Assembly (NCBI GenBank): GCA_009741485.1
Contig: CM019217.1
Location: 45,294,873-45,358,872, forward strand
DNA from: Malurus cyaneus samueli
Lineage: Eukaryota > Chordata > Aves > Passeriformes > Maluridae
Direction: 5' to 3'
Length of the DNA: 64,000 nucleotides
In this document: one piece after another, positions 27,404-39,176 of the stretch
Layout of the letters: the number at the start of each line of letters is the position of its first letter
Position numbering within the stretch: position 1 is the stretch's first letter
Notes under the pieces: generated by a model
What the model was told of the DNA's origin: nothing
What the model saw: only the letters and a program-made list of their open reading frames with translations
The model's database searches: none
Made by a program: the position numbers and the translations under genes

Positions 27404-28819
27404 CTGTGCAAGAGCTGTGCATTTTACTGTGAAACAGTCAGGAACTTATGAACTTATGAAATTCACAATCTAAGAGAGAACTCCTACCCTTGCTTTTGCT
27501 TTCTTCACATTCAGCTGGCACAGTTTCTTTGAAAAATCAAGGAACCCACCCCAGAATAACTCTCCAGTGTTCATCCCCCTGGCGATCCTTCCCCCAAGGA
27601 TGGCAAACCCAGCAACCATCCCACCAATAACAAGGAAACAGAAACACACCCACATCTCAAAGGGTGACAAAGCTGGGTTAAAAAGTTGTGAAAGCGAGCA
27701 AGAAATAACCATGCATAGAGAAATAACCCTCTGCATGGTTCACCAGCCAAAAACACATTCTGATGAGGTGTCTTGCTTAAAATAGCCAAGCCAGAGGCTT
27801 TTGCATGAAACATCCCTTGTGTGGGGTAGTAAACTCAAAGGCGTGCTCTAAATGAAAATCTGAAACTGCAATCAATTCGCAGGGGATACTTGGATGAATT
27901 CGAACATACCAAGCAGATGACAAAATAACCTCCCAATGATGCCATGTGGGCAGGACATGCTGCCAGAAACACACAGAAGAAAACGGTATTTGAAAGGACT
28001 CAGAGACAAGAAACGTGTGTGATGCCCGTGTATGTACCAACAGGGACAATATCAAAACACTTGACAGGCTTAACCCCAGCTCATACACAGGAGCACAGAC
28101 CATTTTACAAGAATTTCATACCCTAGATTTCAGGAAACTGCATGAAATCATTAGCAGAGCCAGATCCTGGGGTCTGCAAAGCTGACCACTGACCAACAGA
28201 TGAGACACTCTTTGGAAAGGGGAAGGAGTGCTGCCGAGACATCCAGCCATGCTGGCAGGACATCATGCCAAGGCTTTCCAGCCCCTGCTGCCTTTGGAGA
28301 CAGGTCAGTTGGCTTTATTGTTGGAACTGTATGAATTTTTCTCTTGTCAGGAACACCCTCACAGCTCAGCAGAAGCTCAGAAACCTCTCATGTCACTTTA
28401 TGAGGTGAGGGGTATGACCTTAACAGCCACACAGCACTGCGTGCACATTTCCAACCTCTCTGCATTGCCCAAGGCATTTTCCATGTAAGCACGGCCCTGA
28501 CGAGCTGAAGTCAAGCAGGGAAACCTGAGAAACCCAGAAACTACGGATCCGCCCCCCACCATTAACTGCGCTGTCCACTCGCGCAGCTCTGACGGGACAG
28601 TTTTCCCTGTCATCAGCGTGTTCGTGGGGAGGCTCCAGCCGTGCTAACCGCGTGTCCCCCGGTGGCATCCCCTGAGGGCGATGCCGTCCCCCGCCCGCTG
28701 CGGCCCGTGCCATCCCCGCGCCCCGCCCCGCGCCCCGCCGTTGGCCCTCACGCTGCGCGGCCGTTGCTGTCGCGTGTCGCTGTCGCTGTCCCCGTCCCCG
28801 CTGCCGCTCAGTTGGCGAC

Positions 28820-28865
28820 ATGGCACGGCCGCTGGCGCTCCTGCTGCTGCCCGTGCTCCTCGCCG
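28820..28865 (+). CDS. SPINK2: SPINK2 coding exon 1 (signal peptide)
   Basis: Starts at the ATG after GGCGAC and encodes [15 protein letters not shown] plus the first base of a Gly codon, ending at a GT donor (gtaccg). The Arg-Pro then Leu-rich run is a typical signal peptide. No other in-frame ATG makes a better start. Confidence 0.88.
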
Positions 28866-31800
28866 GTACCGCGCACCGCGCCGGGGCATTGGCGCTTCGG
28901 GGATGGGAGGGGAGCCGGGGCCGGGGAGGTGGGAGACGGGCCGGTCCTGTCGCAGGGAAAAGCGTCCAGGGAGCCGGTACCATGCCCCGGCAGGCTGAAT
29001 CCCCTCTGAGGCAGGGCGGGGAACCGGCACAGGATGGTGCCGGACGGCAGCTGGGCCGGGACGGGGCCGAGACGGCGGTCGGTCGGGGGATATCGGGATC
29101 GGACAGGGGCTGGTCAAGGTGTCCCAGGAACCGGACAGAGACTGTCAGGGGGTGCCGGGACGGGGCAGTGTCGGGTCGGTAACAGCCAGGGCCGGTCCCG
29201 CGGAGGTCGGGGCGATCCGTGCGGGACCAGGCGTCGTTAACGCCGCTTGCTCTCCACAGGGCTCCTGTCGTGTCCCGGCGCCATGGCCAGCTACGCGGTG
29301 AGTGTCGCCTGTCCCTGCCGGCAGCCCCTTCCCCACAGCCACGGGCCCCACGCTGCGGGTCTGTGCCCGCCCTGGCCCCGCGGCTAACCGGGGGTCTCTC
29401 CCCACAGCTGACGGGCCCGGCAGGCTGCTGGCTCCGCAGCACACCAGCCCTGGCGATTCCCGTCTCTTCCCATCTCCATCTGCCTTGCCCTTCACGGGCA
29501 CTCGCTGTCCGTGTGTCCCACTGACGCTCAGAGGTCGGTCGAAAGGGCTGCTTTGGTGGCACACGTATGTCCTGGCACCACAGCTAGGCCGTGCCAGGCA
29601 GTAGGAGCCAAAGCTCAAGTGATAAATTCTCATAAGAGCATGGAAGATAATGTGACACATTAAAATGTTGTGCCAGCACCTGTTGGACGCCTTTTTTCAG
29701 TGCATACCAGTATTCTTCAGAAGTGAGCAGAAACCTGTACAAATGCTGTAACTTCTGCTTGTTTTGTGCATGTCTTTCTTAGCCTGACTGCTCCAAGTAT
29801 GGTGCGTATACATGTCCAAGGGATTACCATCCCGTTTGTGGCACTGACGGAGAGACCTATGGAAACGAGTGTGTGCTCTGCCTTTCTAACAGGTAGTCAC
29901 TTAATTCTACCCTTCCCTATATGCAGGCAGAATATTCCCCCTGACATCCCAGGTACCTGATAGATCATTTATTGGCTTTGGATCATTTACACCGTTGAAC
30001 TGCAGTTTCAGCAGTGTCCTCTCAGCCATGAATCCCTTGAGACAGATTTTATTGTGATACCTGTAAATCGATTGGATGCAGTCCAGTCCAGTCCATGCAG
30101 ATGTACAGAATATTTGTGTTAGTGATTCCTGAGGGGGAGTATCTTAGAGGAGGTTGCCTCTCACGTTCATATAATGCCATGCTACCGTTAAATATAATGC
30201 TAGACCCTTCCACACTCTCCATCAGAAAACATGAAAGATCCCACCCAAAATGCAGCTTCAAATACAAAATATTTAGGTTCAAGATCCAATCTCCTGTACT
30301 TTCTTTCACAGAGAAGAGTAAGAATGCTAAATGTTAGGAGAAAATGCTATTTTGCCTTCAGGTTGTCTAAAAATCAAGAGAAAGACTGCCTGCTATTTGA
30401 GAGAGGGTATTTTATTCTTTAATAATTCAATAATTTTTAAAAACAATTTAAAAAGACAAAGAATCAGTATATCATGAGCATTATAATTCCACATTGCAAC
30501 TGAATTGAAACCTTTGTAGAGCAATCTCTCAGTACAAACTGAGAGGAATTGTTGTGAATAGAATTTTGATGATAAAAAGGCAATTTATGTTAATGAAATA
30601 AAAGGTTTCTGTTACCAGCAGAGGGTAGAAGTGAGTAACAGAATAGCAGTGAGGGGAATTTACAAAATGGTGAACAGATGTCAGTAAAGGGATGGCTGAA
30701 ATGTGTTTCAGAGGAAAGATTAATGCTGACCAGATGATTTACAAAATTCTAATTACCAAGACAGAGGGAACATAGGCCATAATAAGGGAAGTGTCAAAGA
30801 ATATTCAAAGTAATATAGTAAAGAAAGTGCTGAAGAAGTGTTACGCAGATCTGCAGAATTTGGTAACACTTTCAACAGAGCACAGCACTATCTGCCCAAG
30901 CAAACACAAATTGCAAAAAAAATTAGTAAACCTCCAGTCTGGAAAAAGAAAAAAGAGAACCAAAATTCACACACAGTAAAATCTGTTAAAAGGGAAGAAA
31001 AGAGGTTCTGACATGTTATGTAGGAATCTACCCATCATTCCCTGCCTAGAATGATGTTGAAGTTATTACGCGATTGGCTTTGTACATAGCCAGAGGTAAA
31101 GAAGAAAGCAAGCAAAGCAGATAGAGATTTGTCAGAAATAATCTGGTCAAATCCATGAGATTTAGTTTTTTGGCATGATAACTGGCCAAACAGAGTAGGG
31201 GGAAATAGAAGTATTGCTGCATGACATTAATAAGGCATTTTACATTATCTCCACTTGACATTCACATAAGCAGACAAGTAGTTACTCAGCTGAAATTGTT
31301 AAAGGATGAAGTTATGAGAGTTTGAAATGCTGTGGTTCAAAAGCAGTGATCGCCATTTTACATTGAAAAGAGCTATTTTATGTAATAAAAACTTCAAAAT
31401 GGCATGGATATGATGATCTGGATAATGTACAGGATATTATCAAAATTCCCAGGAATTTGGAGAAATTGAGTAAAATCAGTACAACAAAGAGAAGACAGAG
31501 AAGTGCTAAGTATCAGCCATAGAGAGTGTAAAACCATATTGTGGAGATACAGGCAGGAGGGCATCTCATGACCTAAACAGTGTCCTTTCAGAGCAGGAGG
31601 ATGGGCTTTGAGATCCAGCCTTACATTTCTAGGATTTTTTTTTTTTAAGGCATGATCACTCAGTTCCAGATGGATGCATGGCAGATTCCTGAATATAGCA
31701 TTGCACACAGAACAAAGGGTTCTCCCGTCAAATCTGCTGCTTATTTCAACTCTTTAAGAAGTTTCTTAAGTAATTAGTGATGGTGCTTTTAGAGTAAGAT

Positions 31801-33392
31801 GTGATGTCTTTTAGATGTCTTTAGTGATGTCTTTTTAGAGTAAGATGCAAAGTACATGTTTTGTGTGATACATGGGATTAAAACCAATTATACACACAAG
31901 ACAGAATTTTGTCTTAACGATCTTTTTTTGCTGCCTTGTTACATGCTCTGAAACATGTATTTTGGTCTGAAGAGGCACAGAATGGTCAGATTCTCTCCTG
32001 ACGGCTTTTATTTTATAGTTCAGCAGCTGTCATGTTTGGGGGCCTTCTAGTTCAGTCTGGAGTAGTTGTTCTAAAGTGTTTGACTTGGCATGAACACAAC
32101 ACAGATAAAACACTTTGCTTTACTGGAAGAATTTCAGCTTTGAAAAACAGTCCATAGTCCTAAACAATGGTCATTCCACTCCAAGTAATCTAAGGTACAG
32201 TCTGTCACACTCTTTAGGAGGGCAAAAAAAAAGAGATTTTTCTGCCCTGTTAGCAAGCTGCATGACCAGTTGTTGAAATAGTGTACTGTGGTGATACAGA
32301 AATAGATACATGGACACATCCAGTACTAAATTATAAAACAGTCGCTTCTCAATTAACTCGAAGTGATTCTCAACAGCAATTCCCTGATGGCCAAGATAGT
32401 ACTGTCCATGAGCTCCGTTAGCCATTCAGACTGTGTGGGCTCCTGGAGAGCCCTGTGTGAATCCACTGCAGAAGAGGTTGCCTCTGCAGGGTTTAGTGTA
32501 AGGCCTGTCCTTCAGACAGAACTTTTCCTTACATCTTTACTGGTGTTTTATGCCCCCTGGCCTTGATTTTGTCTTTTATATCCCCAATCTACTCTACTGC
32601 ATTCTTTTTAAAAAAGATAAAGCTATTGGTACATAAATAGATTAATCCTGCTTTTGGATAAATGTAAGTCTCTTGAATTTCATAAGGAGTAAACCAACTT
32701 GATTCTAAGATAAGGAAACAAACTGCTGATCTAGGACAATCTGCATTCTGTTACTTTCTTTTTCTATCTGCACTTGCCTGATAAACTGAGATTTGTAAAT
32801 GGAGCACCCCAAAATACCATGTATAGGACTTCAAAAAAACCAACCAGTGTTCACAAACTAAGGGATACTTGGCTAAAATTTCCTTTAAGAAGATTGCAGC
32901 ATTCAGAGAACCACACATTCAAAATGCAGAGATGCATCAGAAAGCACACCCTTCCCACTGAATTCCCATGTGAAAGGTGGAGATTTTGTAAGCATTAGAA
33001 GTGGTTGGCACGTCAGAGACTGCAAAGTTTAACTTGTGTTAGTGCTTTGTAATGGACATGTTAGCCCTCATGGTGAGACTTGTCACGTGGTTTGACAGTT
33101 CTCTAATTTGCAGATGGTTTTATCAGGTTTTTATAGGTAACAAGGCAAGTTACTCACTCTGTGTATGTGACTCATAATTTTTTGCATCATGGTTACTTTG
33201 TGTCAATGCTTACAGTAAGTGATGCAGTTAATGCATCACTGCATTTAATTAAACACATTGGACATGGGAGACTCCACTTTATAAAATGTGTCTGTAAAAT
33301 TCAAGTGTAGTGTTCCTCTTCTAATATATTTTTCTTCTGTTCGCAGTGAAAGCCACAAGAATGTAGAAATTCACCAAATGGGAACTTGCTGA
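28820..33392 (+). CDS. SPINK2: SPINK2, secreted Kazal-type serine protease inhibitor (4 coding exons)
   Basis: The model joins 28,820-28,865, 29,260-29,297, 29,783-29,892 and 33,347-33,392 into 79 codons plus TGA, with all phases matching. Residues 1 to about 20 are a leucine-rich signal peptide. The mature part is one Kazal domain with six cysteines spaced C-x7-C-x7-C-x10-C-x2-C-x17-C, including [14 protein letters not shown]. The second residue after the second cysteine, the Kazal P1 position, is Arg within CPRD. Arg there predicts inhibition of trypsin-like enzymes, and mammalian SPINK2 restrains acrosin in sperm. The Kazal domain has the usual length. Position next to HOPX supports SPINK2 over other single-Kazal SPINKs. 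The N-terminal linker between signal peptide and first Cys is short and its exact cleavage site is uncertain. The function in birds is inferred from mammals. Confidence 0.92.
29260..29297 (+). CDS. SPINK2: SPINK2 coding exon 2 (38 nt)
   Basis: Acceptor tctccacag and donor gtgagt flank 38 nt that complete the Gly codon and add [12 protein letters not shown] in phase 0. It spans the end of the signal peptide and the short linker. The Cys here lies outside the Kazal six and is probably removed with, or lies next to, the signal peptide. Confidence 0.83.
29783..29892 (+). CDS. SPINK2: SPINK2 coding exon 3 (Kazal core)
   Basis: Acceptor tttcttag and donor gtagtc bound 110 nt that encode cysteines 1 to 5 of the Kazal domain, the Arg P1 site and the TYGNEC signature. 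The exon ends with two bases of the Ser codon that is completed in exon 4. Confidence 0.95.
29893..33346 (+). other. SPINK2: SPINK2 intron 3
   Basis: AT-rich intron of 3,454 bp. It contains a direct repeat of ttttagagtaagatg at 31,787-31,801 and 31,833-31,847, and no further supported exon. Confidence 0.8.
33347..33392 (+). CDS. SPINK2: SPINK2 coding exon 4 (last cysteine and stop)
   Basis: After acceptor gttcgcag the exon encodes [14 protein letters not shown] and TGA, supplying the sixth Kazal cysteine as the last residue, as is usual in SPINK proteins. It lies 3.45 kb from exon 3. Confidence 0.93.
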
Positions 33393-33483
33393 TATGACAG
33401 ATGGCCACTTTTCAAGAAAATGAGAGGGTCACCTACAGTCAGAATGGAAATGCCTTAAATGTACCTTCTATGTAGCCTGTCTT

Positions 33484-33489
33484 AATAAA
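33484..33489 (+). terminator. SPINK2: SPINK2 poly(A) signal AATAAA
   Basis: The canonical AATAAA lies 92 bases after the stop codon and is followed by T/G-containing sequence. This predicts cleavage near 33,505-33,515 and a short 3' UTR, as in other SPINK genes. Confidence 0.8.
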
Positions 33490-34740
33490 AAAGTTTGCAT
33501 ATTCAAAGTACTGTTACTGTATTAAAACCAGTGTTTATAAACATATCCACAGTATGGTCATATCCTGAATCCTGACTTATTTTCCTATGAAAGATGGATC
33601 ATAAGCAAGAGATGTCCTGACTCTACAGCAGTAATCAGTTGTCCAGAGAAGGGATTGAGTGTGCCAAGGAAGGAAGGGAATGGGTACCAGATGCCATTCC
33701 CACAGACCCACCTGGGATCAAGGAGGTCCCAGCATCTCTGTTGAAGGCAGTGCTCCTTTTTTTCTGGAATGTTCTGAGCCCAAAGGTGCCAGTGATCCCT
33801 AGGGAGCCACTGAAGGGGTTTCCTGTGGTGGCTGCCAGACGTGGTGATATGCACCAAGCTTCTGCCCCTGGCTCCCTAGCTGCAGGTCCTGCTGGTGGAG
33901 GGCAGTGACTTGGGCACCCTCTGCTCTTGCTATAAGTAAGGGCTGTTTTACAATGCTGGAGACGCGGGCAGGGGCCCTGCACTGCCTTCCAGGTCCCTGT
34001 CCATCTGGGCTCTGCTCCCTGGGGCAATGATGTCACCGGCCTGGCTGGCACCCAAGAGCCACTTCTGTGGCAAACATCACAGCAAGATTGAAAATCTCAA
34101 GACTCCTGTGAAGGGGTGCACTCCAGCGTGGTTCTGGTGAACCTTCCCACAGGGAGGGTGTGCAAGCACTGGGGGCTGGTTCTCTCCTTGCACTTGTCAT
34201 AGATATGGGCACAATTCTTGGGTTTGTTCCTTTCTGTTCCGCTGCACACCTGCTTCTTGCAGGTTGATTGAAATTAACTCTCTTTGGGCTCTCCTGCAGT
34301 GCTTGGGTTACACAGGTGGCTTCTACCTTTGATCCATGCCAAGCAATACCTACCTTACCCCTGGCCCCAGACAATGGCTTTGTCAGGCTTTGCTGGGCAG
34401 AGATGTACAGCACATTTCATCCCTGAGGAACATTCTCAGGTCAGTGACTTCGGGTTTGAAAACAACAATGTTTTTGCCTTACAGTTCCTTAAAGGGTCAA
34501 AACTATCCTTACCTTCCAGCACATGCTTGCTTTCATTTTCTTTGAGTAAACACTAATCACAGAGGAATGTCGTGTGTGGCACAACTGGGCTGGAAGCAAA
34601 AAAACACCCCAAACAGTAATATACCCCAGCCGGGTGTTTATGAAGCTTTATAGCTCAAAAAGATGGTGAATTTCAATATGATGGATTTAATTTTTTGTTT
34701 CAAGTTAAAACTGTATATTACATTTAGGATAATGTAAAGA

Positions 34741-34880
34741 GTGTTATCCAAACACTTCTTGAACTCAGATCATCTTTGTGCTTCCTAGGGAGCCTGTTTC
34801 AGTGTCCAGCTGCCCTCTGTTTGAACAATCTTTTCTTAATATCCAACCTAAACTTCCCCAGACACAGCATCACAACACAA
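34741..34880 (-). mobile_element. CR1-like LINE fragment
   Basis: The plus strand reads taatatccaacctaaactt and, just left of it, cctgtttcagtg. These match the reverse complement of the conserved CR1 3' region (sense GGTTTAGGTTGGATATTAGG and GGAACAGGCTGCC). The copy is diverged and short, without an open reading frame. Its boundaries are approximate. Confidence 0.7.
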
Positions 34881-36156
34881 TAACTTATAATAACATAATA
34901 TAAACACATAATAATATCAAGTCCACAGCATAAATCGTAATACAGTGTCATAGAAGGATGTTACTGCAATATTCAGACATCAAAAACCTTGTTTATTACG
35001 TGTGTGAGGCTAACAAGGAGTTATGCTAGCTGAATGGCATGATTGCGAATCAAAAAAGGATCTATTTTCTGTCTGAGCTCAGGTGGTTGGACAATATTTT
35101 GACTGATTAGGATTTTATGGCATTTTCTAATTTCACAGGACCAGCACAGTCCTGATCTCACTTGAAGAAGATGATCTCACTGGAAGGAGAGTGTGCAGCC
35201 ATCCATATACATCAAAAGAAGGTCAGAAGATGCCTTGCTGGCTTTTGCTGACACAATGTAGAAATGAAAGTTTTTTTTCCCATGTCGAGTTACAAGAAGA
35301 GCTTTTTTAAACTGATTAAATCTTCAACTCTCCCTCTTGTGGGATTTTAATTGCTTTTAAAATTGCCCAGGAAACACGTTAAAGAAAGTTCCCTGAACTC
35401 CACGTACTGCTGCTCAGCAGGCACAGTGTATGTGTTTTTCTGGGACAGCTGGGCTCCAGCTCCCAGCTTAGCTATGGGCAGTTTGGAAGCGCTCAGCCCC
35501 TTGCTTCAGGCACCTTTTGAAGGGTATGAAGGCTTTCTCAACCAGAAATGTAACTGGTTAGTACTGGCTAACACTACATTGCTATCTACAGCAAGAGAGA
35601 GAAGTCTCCCCTGAGTGACACAGGACCATGAGCGAGAGCAGAAGGGAGAGTCAAGATCTGAATAATGTGGCAGACTGTCAGAACGAAGAGGTTGGATTTG
35701 TAGCTTTCCACCTTGCTCTCTAGGCGGCAGCATTTGTTTTCTTTTGAATCTCACTTTGTTCTCAGGGGGTGTAGGAAAGGCTTTTTATTCATCGTTGTAA
35801 TTTGTGTGCATGAACGTTCTGTTAGGAGCTGTTTCTTTTCAACTTGGAGTCATTGATACACACTCAATCTCATTCACTTGGCAAAGTTAACTTGCTTTTT
35901 CCTGATCATTGACTCAGAGTGTGTTTGATGAAGGAGACTCCACGGTATATAGTTTGGTAGAAATGTTATTCTGTGGGCAGCTGACTCACAGATGAAGCTG
36001 TGGCACTCATTGCCGTGTGTAGGATTGCATGGGCTTCTGTCTTAAATTTGCAATTTTTGAGCTGGCCACCTAACAACTGCTGCATTTTCTAAACCCTAAA
36101 CTTCTATAGAAGTAGCATAGGTTTCTGGACAGGGAATTCTTAGCTAGAATAACTCA

Positions 36157-36206
36157 AACCAAAAAAAACAAAAAAAAAAACAAAAAAAAACAGCCAAACC
36201 AAACAA
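36157..36206. repeat. A-rich simple repeat with C interruptions
   Basis: Runs of 8 to 10 A separated by single C residues. Low complexity. Confidence 0.85.
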
Positions 36207-36999
36207 CCTTCTCTCTGTGACAGAGCCTCATCTTTATATTGAGGGGAAAAAAATTAACCCTTTAAAGTGCTTTTTCTGTCAGTTGGTGAGGAATTATGCA
36301 AGAATCTGGTACATGTACTGCATTTTACCTTTTAAGCAGTTCTGAACACTTCTTCCTGACATTAGGTGCAAAAGGGTTTAGAGTTGACTTAAAATTGTTC
36401 CTACATAAGCTAGTTTGTTCCAGATTCCCCAGTGAAAAATCCTACTAAGAAGCACTTTGGAGCAGAGAATAGGGCTGGGACTGAGGTCCTTAACTTATCT
36501 AGAAATATCGGGTGTCACTGTAGATCCTGTGGGATATTGCAGCAAGCCCCAGACTGCTGCCCTGGAAGGCCCTGGCTTTCCTGGAAGTCCTTTCTTATAT
36601 GCCAGCTCCTTTCAAATATTTTGGATATCCAGCAATCTGCAGATGTCTGTAAATGGGCACTTCTTCCATTATTACACAGAGAAGCAAGGATATCCTTTAA
36701 AAAAGTAGTCAGAAGAAGAAAAGGAGATTTTAACTCTGAAAATTGTTTGGACTCATGAGGAGGGAAAGAAACATTTGTTTTCCCCTGACAAACTTTGCCT
36801 TTAGACTGTGCCATGCACCAGTAAGAAAAAAAAACATATATAAATAATAATGTGCTAGAATGAGAATCTTGTATATGTGCAAAATTTTTATTAAATACCA
36901 GCAAGAATTTATTTCCCATGAGGAATACTAGAATAGGAACACATAGAATTTTTAGGAACAACACTCTACAAGATATTCACAATCCTCCTGCTCACAATC

Positions 37000-37085
37000 T
37001 TAAGCCACCTGGTTGAGAGGGCCTGCTTGAATCAGGAGATTGGACTAGAGACCTGGAGAGGTAATCTCCACATTATTTATTCTGT
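37000..37085 (+). mobile_element. CR1-like LINE 3'-end fragment
   Basis: The segment ggagattggactagagacc followed by an aggtaatctcc-type stretch and cattatttattctgta resembles the CR1 3' end, in which TTGGACTAGATGACCT is followed by ATTCTATG-type sequence. It is a small, old 5'-truncated copy. Limits are approximate. Confidence 0.55.
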
Positions 37086-39105
37086 AGTTTGCAATAGCAA
37101 CAGGCTGGAGCATTTGCAACCAGCACCTGCACTGCCCAAAGTCGGGTGTTATCAGAACCACCAGCACCACCCCAACAGGTCTGACTACTTATGAGAGAGC
37201 ACTTCAGCAATCTGGAGTGCTGTGTGTAGGTGCACAGCAGAAAAACACCTCTGAACCTTCTGCTTAACTTCCTATCCCTTGCATTCAATTTCCTTGGATG
37301 AAAACATCATAAAATGAATGTTTTGGGTCAACAGTCTTCCATTGGGGGTGATCAGATTACTTTATTGAGAAGAAAGCCTCCAGGTTTTCAGAAACAGCAG
37401 GACTGGAGAACACACGGTAGAAAACAGCAGACTGTGAGTAGTTACACACTCAGTTTCTCCTTTGTGTCCCTACTCCCAGGTCACCAAGATTTCCAATACC
37501 ACAGCAGGCTGGGCACAGAGAGCAGAGCTGGCCCCTTGTGTATTTCATTTTCCCCATGGCTCATGTTTGCCATGATCAGGCACAAAGCATTTCTACAAAC
37601 CCAGCTGAGCTGTGGGAACACCACTGAGCTCATGACACCTTTAGATAACCCGTTCTGGCAGTCAGTAAAGGGGGACATGGTCAGGGGGTTGGGTGGCCAG
37701 GCTGAAAGTGGCATGTTGATCCAAAACAGGCTACAAAGAGTAGATAACTGCCCAAGCTGACACCCCACTGCAGAGCCAGGGATCTAACTCAGCAATCATA
37801 CATCACACTGAGAAGGGAAAACACTCTCAGCTCAAAATGAGCGAACACACTTGAGCTCCTTGTACCCATCCTGTTTCTTCAACTTACTGAATTATTGTGA
37901 TGTCCAGTCCCTATAAAGTAGTTGTGTCTGTAGAAGTGGAGTCACTCTGGTACTGTGTTTCTTCATCCAAAGTCGCCTGTCTGTAAAACCGTTTGGCGAA
38001 TTCCCTCTGGAAGTAGAGTTTTGCTTCAATGCAAGCCTCTTCTTCTCTTTTTCAGCAAATGAGACCCCAGTGGCAAGGGGAGATAGTTTATGATGAGGTG
38101 TCATACACAGAAAAAGAATTCCCTGGAGTCTGCATCTGGCAGGGCAGTTACAGTCAGCTACAGGTTGGGGTCTAACCTAAACATTTCCCTGCCTCTTCCT
38201 CTTCCCATGGGAGTTAGTGACAAGAGGTGACACTGCTGTCAGACTGAGCAATTGTCTGGGAGCACACAGAAAAGTGTCAGTGCATTGTCAGGATTGTGGG
38301 TGATGAGTTCCCAGAAAACAGTGAGAGCTTGCAGAGCAGAGAGCAGCAGATCCCTGTGCTCTTCTGTGTCAGTTTTGAGCCTGGTTATAAAGCTCAGCAG
38401 TGATCCCAGCAGGGAAGGACCTTTGTCCTTGCCATCTCTTGAAGGGATAGAAGGCCTGGATCAAGGACAAGGCAGCTTCCCTTTGGCTTTGAAACTGGAG
38501 GGATGATGATGGAATCATCTCCTGGCAGGTGAAGAGTTCAGATCCAATGTCCAAAGCTGTTTGATGTGGAATATGGGTAGGCATATCCTCAGTGAGTTAT
38601 CCAGCTCTCTCATCAGGCTGATAAGAACAAACCATCAATCTTTGGGCTTCGCTCTCTGTCCTGGGATGTCCTGCAGTCATCCCAGGAAAAAGGGATACAT
38701 ATATCAACTACACATATCAGGACTGCACATCAGGATATCCCCGAGTTTATTTTCTTTTTAGTAACTGACGCAGTGCTGTGTTTTGGATCCAGCGTGAGAA
38801 TGATGTCGATGACAAACTTATGTTTTAGTTGTTCTCAGTAGTGCTTCCCCTAAGTCAAGGACTTTTCAGTTTGCTGTGCTCTGCCAGCAAGCAGGAGCAC
38901 GGGGAGCTGGGAGGGGAGCATGGTCAGGACAGCTGATCTGGACTGGCAATAGGACTGTTCCATACTGTAGAGCATCATGCCTGGTACATAAATGGAGTAG
39001 TTGGCAGAAAGCAAGGGGATTTCTGGGGGGATGGGGTGGGCATTGGTCAACAGGTGGTGAGAGATTATATTGTGCATCACTTGTCTTTTGTGTTTGGCTT
39101 TTTTC

Positions 39106-39176
39106 ATTACTATTATTACTATTATTACTATTTTTACTATTATTATTGCATTGTTGTATTTTATTATTATATTTTA
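39106..39176. repeat. (ATT/ACT)n imperfect microsatellite
   Basis: Trinucleotide-periodic tract of TATTAT and ACTATT units, about 70 bp, with interruptions. Confidence 0.9.

Larger units (their letters stand above)
1..28600. other. Intergenic region upstream of SPINK2, no supported gene
   Basis: No open reading frame here shows a recognisable protein family, a plausible chain of phased exons, or a conserved motif. The frames that exist are short and scattered over both strands, as expected by chance. The stretch holds simple repeats, one 25-bp tandem duplication, an RFX-type X-box beside a CpG-rich block near 9.8-10.2 kb, and AT-rich TAAT-dense blocks, each listed separately. In mammals REST lies beyond SPINK2 on this side; I see no REST zinc-finger exon, so it would have to lie further left or elsewhere. 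Unannotated non-coding RNAs cannot be excluded from sequence alone. Confidence 0.6.
28640..29420. promoter_or_regulatory. SPINK2: CpG island over the SPINK2 promoter and first exons
   Basis: This stretch is strongly G+C- and CpG-rich against AT-rich flanks. It covers the presumed transcription start, the ATG exon at 28,820 and the second exon. No TATA box is evident just upstream of the ATG. The pattern suggests a CpG-type promoter. The exact start site cannot be placed from sequence. Confidence 0.75.

Noticed and set aside
28420..29562. 380-codon minus-strand open frame over the SPINK2 CpG island
   Set aside because: It is a low-complexity Arg/Pro/Gly-rich frame created by high G+C. It overlaps two solid SPINK2 exons on the other strand and has no family motif.
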